The notes beneath the pieces were generated by a model. That model saw only the letters and a program-made list of their open reading frames with translations. It was not told where the DNA came from and searched no databases. Below, in pieces: positions 1-11,384 of a DNA stretch of 64,000 nucleotides. Each line of letters opens with the position of its first letter. Position 1 is the first letter of the stretch. Position numbers and translations under genes: made by a program. The stretch is from Petaurus breviceps papuanus (taxonomy: Eukaryota; Chordata; Mammalia; Diprotodontia; Petauridae): the NCBI GenBank assembly GCA_028583685.1, contig JAMXIF010001253.1:26227926-26291925 (forward strand), written 5' to 3'.

Positions 1-104
1 TTAATTGTTCTGAATTACCTGTATTCATGTATGTCCAGGGCTGCTCATTAAAGAAAAGGACCCAAGAACCTCACTCTATGCATTGGATAGGAAATCAAGT
101 AGGA

Positions 105-325
105 AATAATAATAGCAAATATCTATGTCACTTTAAGACTTATAAAATACTTTACATATATTAATTCATGTGATTGTTATGGCAACAATATGGAGAGGTG
201 GTATTGTTCCTGTTCTGTAAAACTGAAGCTTAAAGTGGTGAGGTGATACCCAGGGTCACCCAGCTAATATTCAAACCAAGATCTTCCAAACTCTGTGTCC
301 AACATTCTACCCATTATGTCACACT
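105..325 (-). repeat. MIR / CORE-SINE, reverse orientation
   Basis: This reads as the reverse complement of a MIR-type SINE. The poly-pyrimidine 'ccc attttacag' region is decayed to 'cctgttctgtaaaactg', followed by 'cccagggtcacccagctaatattcaaacc' style sequence split around the tRNA-like B box and 'cattctacccattatgtcac' at the tRNA-like head. It is an old copy with many substitutions; the boundaries are approximate. Confidence 0.6.
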
Positions 326-1160
326 TTAATAAACTTACTAATCAGCTTCCTTCATATGATTTGGTAGACACAGAACATATGTCTAGCTACCCTAACAAAA
401 ATCACAGAAAATATGAGCCTTATAATATGAGCATGATGGCAATTTCAACTTTTTCCTTTTAGAATAGGTAAAATGCCAGATGACTCCAGGTCTTTTCACA
501 GCCCGTGGTAAATGATATCATCTAAAAACTTTCTTCTGACTCACTGAACTGAAGTCAATGTATTAACCTTACTAATTGTAAGATTCCAAATTAATACCCT
601 TATCTAAAATTGGCATTAATAGAAATGTAAAAATAGCATCTATTCACTTACCAAAAAGAAACTCCCTAATCTTAGGAACTTTTTATAAAAGTCAATTATA
701 CAATCATAAGCCCAACAAAGATAGCTTCCAATGACAATGAGGCTAATGGAAGGAATGGGGTGCTCAGGGCCTAGGATTGATAGGACTAAAGCTCAGGGTC
801 ATCTGCATAATAATACATCACACTATTTAAAGAAGTGTTCAGTTACTCATGGCTTTTTGCTGCCATTTCTTAGGAAAAGATGAGAGAAATACTGTAAGAA
901 AGTATTTTGCAGAGAATTTGCTATTTTCTTTAGGAACTCTGCCTGCCCATTTCAGCTTTTACATTGTATTCTTTTCAAATGAAAACAGATTAAGAAATAG
1001 AGGCAACCAGCTACTAAATTATGCAGTAGTCAGAAGAAAAGGTCCCCATTCCACCTCTTCCACCAAACACTGAAAAAAGAGAGTTACTTGAGTGATTAAC
1101 ATGAAAACACCAGTCTAAATGGTCTGGGGTTCAACATTTAATTTTATGACAAGAAAATTA
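326..1160. other. No recognisable feature
   Basis: AT-rich sequence without a repeat, RNA gene or convincing coding region that I recognise. The 74-codon open frame at 849-1073 has no motif and is not supported. Confidence 0.5.
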
Positions 1161-1405
1161 CTAGGCCAGGTAGATGGCACAGTGAATCTGTGCCAGGCCA
1201 GGAAACAGGAAGGTCTGAGTCAAATTCAGCCTCAGATAGCTACTAGCTCTGTGACCCTGGGCAAGTCATCTAAACTCTATTTGCTTCAATTTCCTCCTCA
1301 TTAAGTGTGGATAAATAATAACACCTACCTCTCAGAGCTATCTTAAAGATCAAGTGACATAATGATTGTAAAGCTTTTTGCATATTTCTTAGCACAAAGA
1401 ATTTA
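1161..1405 (+). repeat. MIR-like SINE, plus orientation
   Basis: The copy begins with a tRNA-like head (ggccaggtagatggcacag), has the B-box-like 'gtctgagtcaaattcagcc', then 'ctctgtgaccctgggcaag', and a MIR-type tail containing 'aataacacctacctctcag' and 'gtaaagctttttgca'. The long tail separates it from the short marsupial SINE at 2003. It is moderately diverged. Confidence 0.65.
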
Positions 1406-2002
1406 CTTTACAAATGATAGCTGCCACAAAAACAAACTCAGAGATGTGTGTTAATATGTATAATCTAATATTTCTACTTCTTCACCCTAGAAAGTTGTGT
1501 TTTCAGAAGTCTATCACTGAATGAGCCATTCACTTCCTTGGTTCTGTAGAACAGGATCCCATTATTCACACACAACTCTATTTTATAATTCACATTCTGT
1601 CTCTACTCAGCTGAGGGATTCCTTGTCAATTTTGCTCCCCTTCTTAGCACTATTTTACCTCTTTCTACAAAGTAATGCTGAGCAAAACTAATGTGAAATT
1701 GTACTATCAGGTCAGTTCTTTAGGTCAGGGTTGTTTGAGTCCTTTATTTACTAGAATAAAAGCACCAACCTCTACCTCCCACTACTATCATTTTGTTTTT
1801 TCACTAAGCCTTTCCAGTTTCATAAGCAATCTTCTAGGTATGGATGTCTCAGTGATTATTAAAGTTACTGAAATCCTCTCTCTAATCAGCCCATGCCACA
1901 TGACAGCCTCTACTAAGGAGACTTACCTCCCTTTGGTTTAGTTTCCCTTCTCTCAGTTTATAACATCACACCTAAAGGCTTGACAATAATCATAATAAAT
2001 AG
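1406..2002. other. No recognisable feature
   Basis: Nothing in this stretch can be assigned. An 88-codon open frame (1675-1941) has no recognisable domain. Confidence 0.5.
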
Positions 2003-2152
2003 GGGCAGGTAGGTGGCACAGTGAATAGAGCACCAGCCCTGGAGTCAGGAGGACCTGAGTTCAAATCCGACCTCAGACACTTAACACAACTAGCTGTGTG
2101 ACCTTGGGCAAGTCACTTAACCCCAATTGTCCTCCACAAAGCAAAAAAAAAG
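2003..2152 (+). repeat. tRNA-derived marsupial SINE
   Basis: A well-preserved copy: head 'ggggcaggtaggtggcacag', then 'gagcaccagccctggagtca', the B-box-like 'gagttcaaatccgacctcag', 'agctgtgtgaccttgggcaa', 'cttaaccccaattg' and an A-rich tail. Related copies occur at 32482, 34838 (reverse) and 38441. Low divergence suggests it is younger than the surrounding MIR copies. Confidence 0.85.
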
Positions 2153-2444
2153 AGTAGTTTCAAATTGCTCAGAAACACAAATAAGAACTAATATAAAGTA
2201 ATATGTGTGGGTGAAAGAAGCTGAATCTCTTCCCACTCAATACCTTTCCAGTAGTTCAAAGAAGAACCAGGAAGACAAGAATCAGAGAGGTCAATGGAGG
2301 ACAGTAGAGTGAATATTTCTACTGATAACACTCCTGGGAAGGAAATGATAGAAATATGCTATGGATTGGTTTTTAGTATTCTTATCAATTCTGATCTGCT
2401 GTTAAGGTTTGATCAATTCTTCTCTTATATGACCAGCTAATCTT

Positions 2445-2700
2445 TAGATAGTACTTCCTATGTGCTAGGCAGTATGCCAAGTGATTTGAAATTAATTTAG
2501 CATTTAATACTGATAACATCCCTGGATGGCAGGTACTACTATTATCCCCATTTTACAGATGAGGAACCTGAGGCAAACAGGTTTATTGACTTGCCCTGGG
2601 CCACACACAGCTTATAAGTGTCTGAGGCCACATTTTAACTCATGTCCTCCTGACTCTAGGCCCACTGCTCTGTGCACTGAGCCATCTAACTGCTGTAATG
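2445..2700 (-). repeat. MIR-like SINE, reverse orientation
   Basis: Contains 'ccccattttacagatgagg', 'cctgaggcaaacagg', then 'gcccactgctctgtgcactg' and 'agccatctaactgctg', the reverse complement of a MIR-type tail followed by the marsupial tRNA-like head. The 69-codon open frame across it is a by-product of the repeat. Confidence 0.7.
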
Positions 2701-2754
2701 ATTTTCTTACTGGTAGTATAATTAAATGTTTCTAATAAAATTTTCATATCCTGC

Positions 2755-2825
2755 CTCTGACAGATGTTGGTTGTGACCCTGGGCAAGTCACTTAAACTAT
2801 TTGATACTCAATTTAATCTATTCTC
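2755..2825 (+). repeat. MIR fragment
   Basis: Only the core 'gtgaccctgggcaagtcact' and a short stretch after it are recognisable. The boundaries are uncertain. Confidence 0.45.
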
Positions 2826-3470
2826 CTGAGTCACTTGGCCTCTCTGTTCTAAAAACATAAATTACAGAGGAGTTTCCAATCTGCATGGGGATAGGGAGTT
2901 TCTTCAACAAGGAATTCTCTATGCTAATCTAAGAATAGATCCAGTCTATGTCTTGATCTTAAGCACAAAGACTACATTACTATAAGCAGGAGACATTCTT
3001 ATGCATACAATAGTTTCTAGTTATGCAGTCAAAAAGAAAAAAAAAAGTTGTTCCTGGATCCTCACAACATGACAGCTAGGACTAGAGAGGCATATTCCTA
3101 GAATTGCCTAAGCTGCAATTCTGATACTCTCAAAGTTTTAAAGTTTTATACAGAATATGTCAGTTTTTCATCTCTGTTGGACATTTTCAAGTAAGTTTCG
3201 AGTAAAATAAATTGAAACTTTGATGTGCAAGCATTCCTACTTAAAACAATTTTGAAATAAACTACCTGCTTTGGTCAATGTGGATAAACTCCATTGATAC
3301 TTGTCAAGTAAAGGTTTAATTCAAATAAATATATCGTTTCACATGATTTACAAGACAGATCTTGCTTCACTTGGTTATATGGAGAAAAGGATGTGGTTCT
3401 TAAAAGGAGGTGATTTGTTTTTCTCTCTTTTGATTTCTCTGCTGTTGGCTTTTGCATGTTATTTCAGTTC
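2826..3470. other. No recognisable feature
   Basis: No repeat or gene recognised; short oligo-A runs only. Confidence 0.5.
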
Positions 3471-3471
3471 A

Positions 3472-3570
3472 ATTAATCAAGCAGTTATTTAGGACCTACT
3501 GCATGCAAGGTACTGAGGCTACAAAGAAAAAACCAAAGTCTTTGTTCACAAAATAAAAGTTCCTAATGAT
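3472..3570 (-). repeat. L2 LINE 3' end, reverse orientation
   Basis: The text 'caattaatcaagcagttatttaggacctactgcatgcaaggtactgaggctac' split across this stretch matches the reverse complement of the L2 3' terminus (consensus idea: cactgtgccaggcacatagtagg...aataaatg). It is old and short. Confidence 0.55.
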
Positions 3571-4720
3571 GAACACTGGAGAAAAATCATCAATTTACTT
3601 CAAGAAGACAAAACTGGCTTCAATTGTGTTCACTGAGTGGATAAAGTGTGTGTGTGTGTCTGAGAGACAGCAGAGCACCCTAAATCTAGTAATGCAAAAA
3701 ATAAAATAAAATAAATGCATGTTATATTATTATATAATAGGGCTTCTGTTGCATGTTCAAAAATACTATAGGGAAAACACAATCCTTAGTAAAGGATGTG
3801 TTGTCCATGAGAGGCAAAAATATTTGAATAAATGATCAGAGAATTTAAACTGAATGTGACTGACCTCCTTGAAAGTATAACTAAAGGCCAAGACACCACA
3901 CATCATGGATCAACTGCATACTTGCAGTAACTGCATTTAAAAGAATTGCTGCTGCTGAATTCAGTGAACTCTGTATTATACTGCAGCCCTTTTGAGATAT
4001 AAATGCTGAGTAGACCCTAATGGGAAGTTATCTGACTCAGCATTTTCTATAAAAGCATATATATTGGGCAAAAATACTAAAGAGAGTGGGCACATTAATA
4101 AATGAGGTGGGCCATAAAAATCCATGATGATTCTAAAGTGACTGAATTGCTTTTCTAAATTAACCTTTAACAAGGAAAATCAAGAAAAGAAGCTTGGACT
4201 ATTAGGAAGTAATGAAGTAAAAATAGCTATTGGTAAGAAAGAGGCAGGTGACTGCCAAAGAAACGTGATTATGAATAGCTCCCCATATCTAGATTTGTGC
4301 TTTCTGGCAGTACTAGGGAATTAGCTAAAGTACTTACTAAAACACTGAATATCCGTGAAGTCAGAAAGATGAAGTAGTAGAGAAAGTTTAGAAGACAAAA
4401 GAAGATGCTAATTTACTTCTTGTTTTTTTAAGAGATTTTCTCTTTTGAAATGGTTCTCAAAATATTTTCCACATACAACTGGTAGTTTTCAGGGGCTTCC
4501 AGGTAGTTCATAGACCAGGCACCTATCATGTTTAGGTTTGATATGTGACAGCTGAGTACATAGAGTAAGAATTGACTAATGAAGTTAACGAATTTCTGAG
4601 TATTGAAATTTGGGGTATTTCTTTTAATGTCACTATTAAAGTCACATTTTCCAAAAAGGAAGGGAAGTATGAACAAGAAATGCTCCCCCATAGTATGACA
4701 CCATCCTGGATCTATACTTT
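3571..4720. other. No recognisable feature
   Basis: AT-rich DNA with small open frames on both strands that lack motifs. Nothing supports a gene or a known repeat. Confidence 0.45.
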
Positions 4721-4724
4721 ATGC

Positions 4725-4880
4725 CCGGAGTTCTTAACATTCTTTTGTTTGTATATATCTTTTGGCTATATCATGAAACTTATAGATTTCTTAGAATGTT
4801 AATTTTAATGAATAAAACACAATACAAAATATTACAAAAGAAAATCAGTTACAATAAAATATATACATATGCATACAAAT
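4725..4880 (-). mobile_element. Non-autonomous hAT-like DNA transposon fragment
   Basis: The start 'ggagttcttaacattctttt' resembles the 'ggggttcttaacctttttt' terminus of a mammalian hAT-Charlie-type MITE. The following 'ataaaacacaatacaaaata' and 'ttacaaaagaaaatcagtta' match the same element read in reverse relative to the copy at 13811. The other end is lost in AT-rich sequence, so no target duplication can be given. Confidence 0.45.
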
Positions 4881-4891
4881 ATACATATATA

Positions 4892-5826
4892 CAGAGAAAA
4901 TATTGCAAGCAGTCAGAAAGAAATAATTCAAGCATGGTGAAAACACAATCAGGATAAGACAAGATTTAGCAACTTCTACATTAAAGGATCAGAGGGATTG
5001 CAATATGATATTCTGGACGTCAAAGGAGCTGGAATTAAAATAAAAAATCACCTACTCAGGAAAACTGAGTGAGAGAAATGTACTGGGAGAGTATGAAAAC
5101 GAGTGGTAGAATGGGGCAAATTATCTCACATTAAAAAGGCAAAAAAAAAAAAAAGCTTTTACCATGGAAGGGAAGAGGGGGAAAGTGAGAGGAAATGAGT
5201 GAACATTACTCTCATCAGATTTAGCTCAGGGAGAAAATGACATACACACACTTAATTGTGTGTGGAAATCTATATTACCCTGCAGGAAAGTAGGGGGGAG
5301 GGGAGAAAATAAGAGGGGATATTATAAGGGAGGGCAGATTGGAGGAGGGGGTAATTAGAAGTAAACACTTTTGAGGAGGGACAGAGTCAAAGGAGAAAAT
5401 AAAATCAACAGGGTATGAGATAGGATGGAAGGAAATATAGCTAGTCTTTCACAACATGACTATTATGGAAGTGCTTTGCACGACTACACATGTATAACCT
5501 ATATTGAATGGCTTACCTTCTCAATGAGCGTGAGTGGGAAGAGAGGAAAGGAGAAAATTTGGAACTTAAAGTTTTAAAAATGAATGTTAAGAAATTGTTT
5601 TTAAATGCAACTGGGTAATAAGACATACAGGCAATGGGGTATAGAAATCTATCGTGCCCTATAGGAAAATAGAAGGGGAAGGGAATGGGGGTGGGGTAGG
5701 TGATTGAAGGAGGGCAGACTGGGGAAAGAGGTAATCAGATTGCAAGTGTCTTGGGGTCAGGGAGGGGAGAGATGGGGAGAAAATTTGCAACTCACAATCT
5801 TGTGGAAGTGAATTAAAATTAAAAAT
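4892..5826 (+). mobile_element. HAL1 (half-L1) 3' fragment
   Basis: The copy starts inside ORF1, at the position of 'attacaagcagccaggaag' in the HAL1 at 44.4 kb, and runs through the ORF1 C-terminal part. It then continues through the purine-rich 3' region and the second 3' block ('gcaactgggtaataagacat') to an end of the form 'gtggaagtgaattaaaatta'. ORF1 remnants carry several disruptions. It is 5'-truncated, as expected for L1-type reverse transcription, and no ORF2 sequence follows. Confidence 0.75.
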
Positions 5827-7150
5827 ATCTGGTTTTAGGAAACCACAGACTCAAGAATTGTCAGTAATTTGACATAGCTGACCAAAAAAAAAAAATAGTT
5901 TGCTCTTATTCTGGATTAAGAAAAGCATAGTGACCAGAACCAACATGCATTATTTTAAATCCACTCTACCCTGATCAGACCAATTTGGATTATTTTGCTA
6001 CAGCCTGAGCCCCACATTTTAAGAACGAAGGTGATAAACTGTATCACATTCAGATTTAGGCATCCAAGATGGAAAGCAAGATGGAAAAAAGAAAGACTAC
6101 CATGACCTATAAGCATTTGTTGAAGTAACTGGGATTTTTTTTTTTGTAAGGAAACAGTTAAACTATAGGAATGCCTTTCTTCAACTAACTAAAAAAAACT
6201 TATATGGAAGATAGATTCTATTTTTTTTTCTATTTGGCTCCAGTATTGCTAGGAACAATTGGGCAAAGTTACAGTCAGCCATATTTACCCTCAATGCAAG
6301 GAAAAATGTCCTAATGATTAGAGACATCCTGAAATAGAATGGATTGCCTCAGGCCATAGCTGATTCTCCCCACAGAGTAAGAAAATGTTCTTCCAAACTG
6401 TATGGGTACAATCACCCCATGCTCTATACATACCTGTGAAGAGATAGATAGAAAGATAGACAGAGAGGTAGAAACACTGACTGTGGCTCAACCAGTCACT
6501 TTCACCCATTACATAAATCCCCTGCAATATAGTTAGACTCAGATTAGTAACTTACTTTTATTGAAAGGTACTGTTTTAAAAAATCATTTTACCTTCTTGA
6601 GTTTCAATTCCATTTTAACCATTTTTGACCTAGTCTTCCAAGTCCAAAGCTTATTCTCCTTGGCAGAAAAAGCAGAAGCATAATGAGTTGAATAATTCAG
6701 TCTTCTCCCTGCCAATCATTAGCATTGTACTGTTGACCCTGAACAATAGTTCTATTCCTTCCCTGCCCTTGTCCTCTTGCCCCCAAAATAGCTAAAATTT
6801 ACTTTTGGTTGTTAGTATTCATTTCCAGTCTTAGCTAATCCTGAGCTTTTGTGCTCCCAACCCTATTTTGACAGATCATTGACACTCTCTCGTATTTATT
6901 CTGTCATGTAGAAGAAGAGTTAGGCTTGTTCTGATTGGCCCCAGAGGTCAGAATAAGGAGCAGTGGGTAGAAGCTGCAAAGAAGTGAATTTAATTTAATA
7001 TAAAGAGAAGAGGGGAATGAGAAAATTTCAAATAATTGGTACTTTCCAAAATTAGAACTGCCTGCCTCAAGAGGGAGTGGAATTTCTCTCACTAGAAGTC
7101 CTTATACAATGACTAGATGATCCAGTTACGGGGAAATACTATACTAAACT
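5827..7150. other. No recognisable feature
   Basis: No gene or recognised repeat. There is a short impure (GATA/GACA)-like stretch near 6445-6465. Confidence 0.45.
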
Positions 7151-7154
7151 TGCT

Positions 7155-7395
7155 TTAGATTTAGAAAATATAGGTTCAGATCCTGACTCTACTACCTGTG
7201 TGACTTTATGGAAGTCACATAACTAACATGAGTCTCAATTTTTATCATTAAAATAATGGAGTAGGATCATATTTCTTCAAAGTTCCTTTTCAGTTCAAAA
7301 GCTTTGAAATTATTTTCAACTTTTACTACAGAAGAGATCATCATTATCCATATTCGAAAATGGGAGTAGAGAACCTGAGGTCCCTTCCAAGTTTG
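7155..7395 (+). repeat. MIR-related SINE, plus orientation
   Basis: Weak match to the MIR order 'gttcagatcctgactctact', 'ctgtgtgactttatggaagt', followed by a tail that includes 'gaggtcccttccaagtttgt', a motif seen in the tail of long mammalian MIR-like SINEs. It is heavily decayed. Confidence 0.45.
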
Positions 7396-7689
7396 TGATT
7401 CTGTCATTTGCCCTCATACCTATTACATGCATACACATAAGCATGTATAAATACATACATATGTGTATATACATAGACATACCTATCTTTCTATCTGTAA
7501 AATCACATTGGTTGTGGAATGATCTGTTTTCCAAACCCCTCATCTAGCTACTCTTATCCACCAGTCATTTTATTTTATGTTCTTCTAATGATGTTGCTTT
7601 CCTTTCTTCATAGATTATTCCTCACTCTAATCCTCCTCCCACAGGAAGGGGAATTTTATGGAGGTACCATTAGAAGGCATAGTAGAAAA

Positions 7690-7860
7690 CAACAGGTAGT
7701 CCACAAACATTTATTAAGCATTTGGCATGTGCCTAGCACTGTGTTATATATGCATTAGATACAGATGTAAGCAAAATGAAAGACAGTCCCTTCCCTGGAG
7801 GAGCTTAAATTCTAATATGAAAAGACAACACACAAAGAGGATGAAGGATTACCTGTGTGA
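7690..7860 (-). repeat. L2 3' region, reverse orientation
   Basis: The series 'acaaacatttattaagcatt', 'tggcatgtgcctagcactgt', 'gtcccttccctggaggagct' and 'taaattctaatatg' is the reverse complement of the L2 3' end in its usual order. It stops shortly before the LTR at 7913. Confidence 0.75.
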
Positions 7861-7912
7861 AGGTGGGGAGAAATGTCATCAAAGTCCTGACAGTCAGCCT
7901 CCAGTGAGGAGG

Positions 7913-9043
7913 TGTAAAGCCATGCATGAGCAGCTTTCCAGAGGGCTGCTGCTGTGAACAGCTTTCAAGGTTCTGATTATATAATACAGTGAACTCCCTA
8001 TTAATTCAATAACAAATCAGGGCAAAACATTCACAGAAAATTAAGGTACAGCATTCACAATGTTACACCTTATCACAGAAAATCAAAATACAGCATTCAC
8101 AATGACATAATAACTCAACAACTTATCACTAAAATGGCCACATAGTTTTGAACAAAGTACAATCATTTAGTCAATCAATCACTTAGTAACTAAATCATTC
8201 AATCATAAAGTACAAAAAGTCAAAGTCCTCCACCCATGGGTCACACTAAGTTATAAATTAATCATTATTCAGTCATCATTCACTACTCAGTACCCTCTTA
8301 AGGGGTAATGGAAAATGCACAGGCCATCCACCCCTAGGTCACAAGTAAATCACAATTTCATCACTACTCAGTACCCATGGAGAGGTCTTTTCATCTTGAC
8401 TCGAGGCACATGGTCCCAGAACCTACTCAAATCTAACCAACTGCCACCTGAGTTCAAAGGCAGATAATTCCCAATTCCTTGTCCAGCTCTCCGTGCAGTT
8501 CCTGCTCCATATTGAAGCTCACCGTGTCCAGTCCATCCCAAACCCCCCCATAGTGTCTATTCCTGGGAAGACAAGGCTCAACCAAGACACAAAAACATCC
8601 ATACACATTAACAAAGCCACAACAACATTTGTACAAAATACTGGCACCACAATCATGCTTCCTTAGTCTTCTGTAGCCCCCAATGGCCCTTGGAAATCCT
8701 TAGCAGCTCCAGCTAGTCCTCAGAAGTCTTCAGCAGCTTCATTCTCAAAATCAAAATTACTTTCTCCAATTCTCAAAATCAAAATCATTTTCTCCACAGA
8801 AGTTCCAGTCCAGCAGTAGCAGCCCAGCCTTCCGGTCTTCAGGTGCTTATCCCAAGAAGTTCTGACTGTCCAGCTTGTGCTCTTTAATATGGTATATCTC
8901 CTCCCTGTTCAGTTCCTTCTGTTACATCAGCAACAGGGGATCATACCTTCTGTTTCTTTAACAGAGGTTTAATTTGAAACTAGGTGCTAAGTACCTCTTA
9001 GTTTTTTAATACAAAGGGAGCTTCAAATATCATTACCATTACA
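7913..9043 (-). mobile_element. Solo LTR of an endogenous retrovirus (LTR copy 1)
   Basis: On the minus strand the element starts TGTAATGGTAATG (9043 downward) and ends GGCTTTACA at 7913, so it has the TG...CA termini of an LTR and is about 1.13 kb long. Its body matches the LTR at 34995-36246 along most of its length. The flanks GGAGG (7908-7912) and GAAGG (9044-9048) are a plausible 5-bp target duplication with one mismatch. No internal retroviral sequence adjoins it, so it is best read as a solo LTR left by recombination. It is a fossil of moderate age. The 5' terminus also resembles that of the LTR at 52415, which suggests one broad family. Confidence 0.75.
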
Positions 9044-9295
9044 GAAGGGGAATGAAAGTTAGCTGGCTTGAGTCTCTCCCCAAAAATGGAAGCTCAAGGA
9101 AAAACTCACCAGGAAGAGGTGAGAGTTAGTGTGAAGGAGAGATGTTCCAAGGGGAAGAGAGCCCCTGACACTGAGGAAAGTTACAGGATGTGACTACACA
9201 ACTAAGGCATTTTGGCTAAGGCAGAAAATTCAGGAGCAGAGCCAGAAAGGGAAGGGACATAGTATTTGTTATTAAGAGAGATTTGCATTTGAATA

Positions 9296-9385
9296 CAAAT
9301 CAATAAATCAAGTATTTATAAAGTATCTCATGTTTCAGGCACAGTTTCCAGTGATAAAAACAAAGAATGAAAGAATCCCTACAAA
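9296..9385 (-). repeat. L2 3' end, reverse orientation
   Basis: 'aataaatcaagtatttataa' followed by 'atgtttcaggcacagtttcc' is a decayed reverse-complement L2 3' terminus. It is short and old. Confidence 0.5.
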
Positions 9386-9574
9386 GCCTCCTTCTTTTGC
9401 TGATATCTATCCTCTTTGCCCACCACCCACCAATTAAAAAGAAAGAAAAACAAAGCTTTATAATAAATAAGTATAACCTAGCAAAACAAATTCTTGTGTC
9501 GGCCATGTCCAAAATATATGTCTGAATATTCGCCTGAATTAATCACTTCACTGTCATAAAGTGGGTTTCATGAA

Positions 9575-9705
9575 GAGTTCTCTGGATTCATGGTGGGTCA
9601 CATCATTGATAAACTTTAAGTCTTTCAAAACCATTTGTCTTTACAAAATGCTTTTGTATAATTTGTTGTAATGGTTCTGCTTACTTTACTTTTCCCTTCT
9701 CCTTC
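9575..9705 (-). repeat. Old L1 3' fragment, reverse orientation
   Basis: The reverse complement contains 'aagtaagcagaaccattaca' and downstream spacing like the C-terminal end of ORF2 in the divergent L1 at 29860-31080 ('aattagtagaaccaatagaa'). The match is weak and unaligned. Confidence 0.4.
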
Positions 9706-10515
9706 CTGTTATAAATGAAAATCTATGTGCTCTGTCTAGGGAATAAACATGCTTGCTGGGCATCCAGGAAGTTTCATGATCTTTAATTTTACATTTATTC
9801 TATACTGAATAAATGGGTTGCCTCTTGAAAAAAACTATGAAGGATCAGACAAAGGCAAGCCCTTGTTATGCTTGTCTCATTTGACTTTCCCGCCTATCCT
9901 CCCTTCAGAGCTGGGATTGGCTCCAGCTCTTCTGGTTTCCAACTCTCCTGACCTGACCATTAATGAAAAGTCAGTAACCATACCCCAACTGGTTCTAGCC
10001 AGCCTAGCTCAGGACCCTCTTTACAGATTTATGCCTTCCTGCATGTAAACACCCATTATTCCTATAGAATCGGTGTAAATAAAACTGTCAGCACTTCTCA
10101 CATTCCATTCCCCCTTTCCTTTTCCCTTCCTCACTTCTTTCTGTCCTCCTTCCCTCTCTCCACATGGGGAGTCATGCACTTACATGTGGGTGCTTTGTCC
10201 AAAGGAAAGTGGATTTCTTCAAAGAGAGCTCTGAAAAAACTAGGCTTTGGTAAGGCCTACTGGGATTCAAATGGAGTTACTACAGTATACCTTAAACTCA
10301 AATCATTCTGGCCTTCATCTTTCATCTACTGGCCAACAATAGGTCCCAACCTAAATCTCACTTGGTCATTGTTTGGGCTCTATAGGTTCAGTGTGAATGC
10401 AAATAGCATTTGTTTCAGTTTTGGCCAGAAACCCTGAAGGTCTTTCCCTCCCAAACTGATTCTTTTTCTTTTGACTAGGTAAAATAGACCATTCTTCGCC
10501 TCATTTCTTACCTAG
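9706..10515. other. No recognisable feature
   Basis: No repeat or gene recognised. Small open frames (9818-10048, 10174-10437) have no motif; one includes an ordinary C/T-rich tract. Confidence 0.45.
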
Positions 10516-10775
10516 CCTTAATCACTAAATGGGCATTGCCTCAGAAAAACTGAGACTTGGGAAAGATCTTAGCTTAAAAATTGAAGGTCTCCCACTTCAA
10601 CAGGGGCATCTCCACTGATCCTGATCTATATCTTGCCACTGGTGACTCTAGAGGAGAGAGTGATGATGGTGACTTTGTATAGCCCTGGCCCACTCACATC
10701 CAATTCACTCGTAAGTCTAGACATCACCTTCCTGATGTCATTGGTCCTCTTCAAGAACAAAGTCAAAACAACAAT
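10516..10775 (+). repeat. Dispersed marsupial repeat, family not named
   Basis: The order 'ccactggtgactctagagga', 'gagagtgatgatggtgactt', 'tagccctggcccactcacat', 'tcctgatgtcattggtcctc' and 'aagaacaaagtcaaaacaac' resembles an abundant marsupial repeat tail that I recall but cannot name with confidence. It may be SINE- or LINE-derived. Confidence 0.4.
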
Positions 10776-11384
10776 GGTCTAGTGACCATTTAAGCAGCTT
10801 GAACCAAAGGGGAAAAATGTAGACTATAAATATTGAAAGAGAGACAGAGAGAGAATGTGTGGGCAGAAGTGTAGAGATATAATTCTATGCTAGTAGAGAA
10901 GATATTCTCCAAGGAAAGAAGAGTAGTAAGTGAACCTCCTGTTAATATCATTGAGGCAGAAACCAAAGTCTTTCTTGGAAAATGGCAGGCAAGATTCCTC
11001 AGTTATCTCTCCATGCATTCTTGTAAACCTCATTTAGATAAGATCGTGTGGATACACACACATGTATTATGTGTATGTATGTATGCATATATGTACATAT
11101 ATAACATATGTGGGAAACATACACAGCCTATAATAAGTATTTTTCCCTAATTCTTCTCAAGGGGAAAGTGATATTTAACTTACATTTTATCAGCTTACTT
11201 CCTACCCACAAACACAAAGAAAATGCTCTTTAGAAAACATAATAAAATACAACAGATTAGATGAGTATTATCATTGATACTAATGTGGACCAGAATATTG
11301 GTGTCACTGGGAAGCTTGATTTAATAGTCTAAACTAGGAAAACACCAGCTAGATTGCAAGTAAAGTCAAATCAAAGCAAAACAT
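10776..11384. other. No recognisable feature
   Basis: Contains a short (TATG/TACA) microsatellite near 11070-11110 and nothing else that can be supported. Confidence 0.45.
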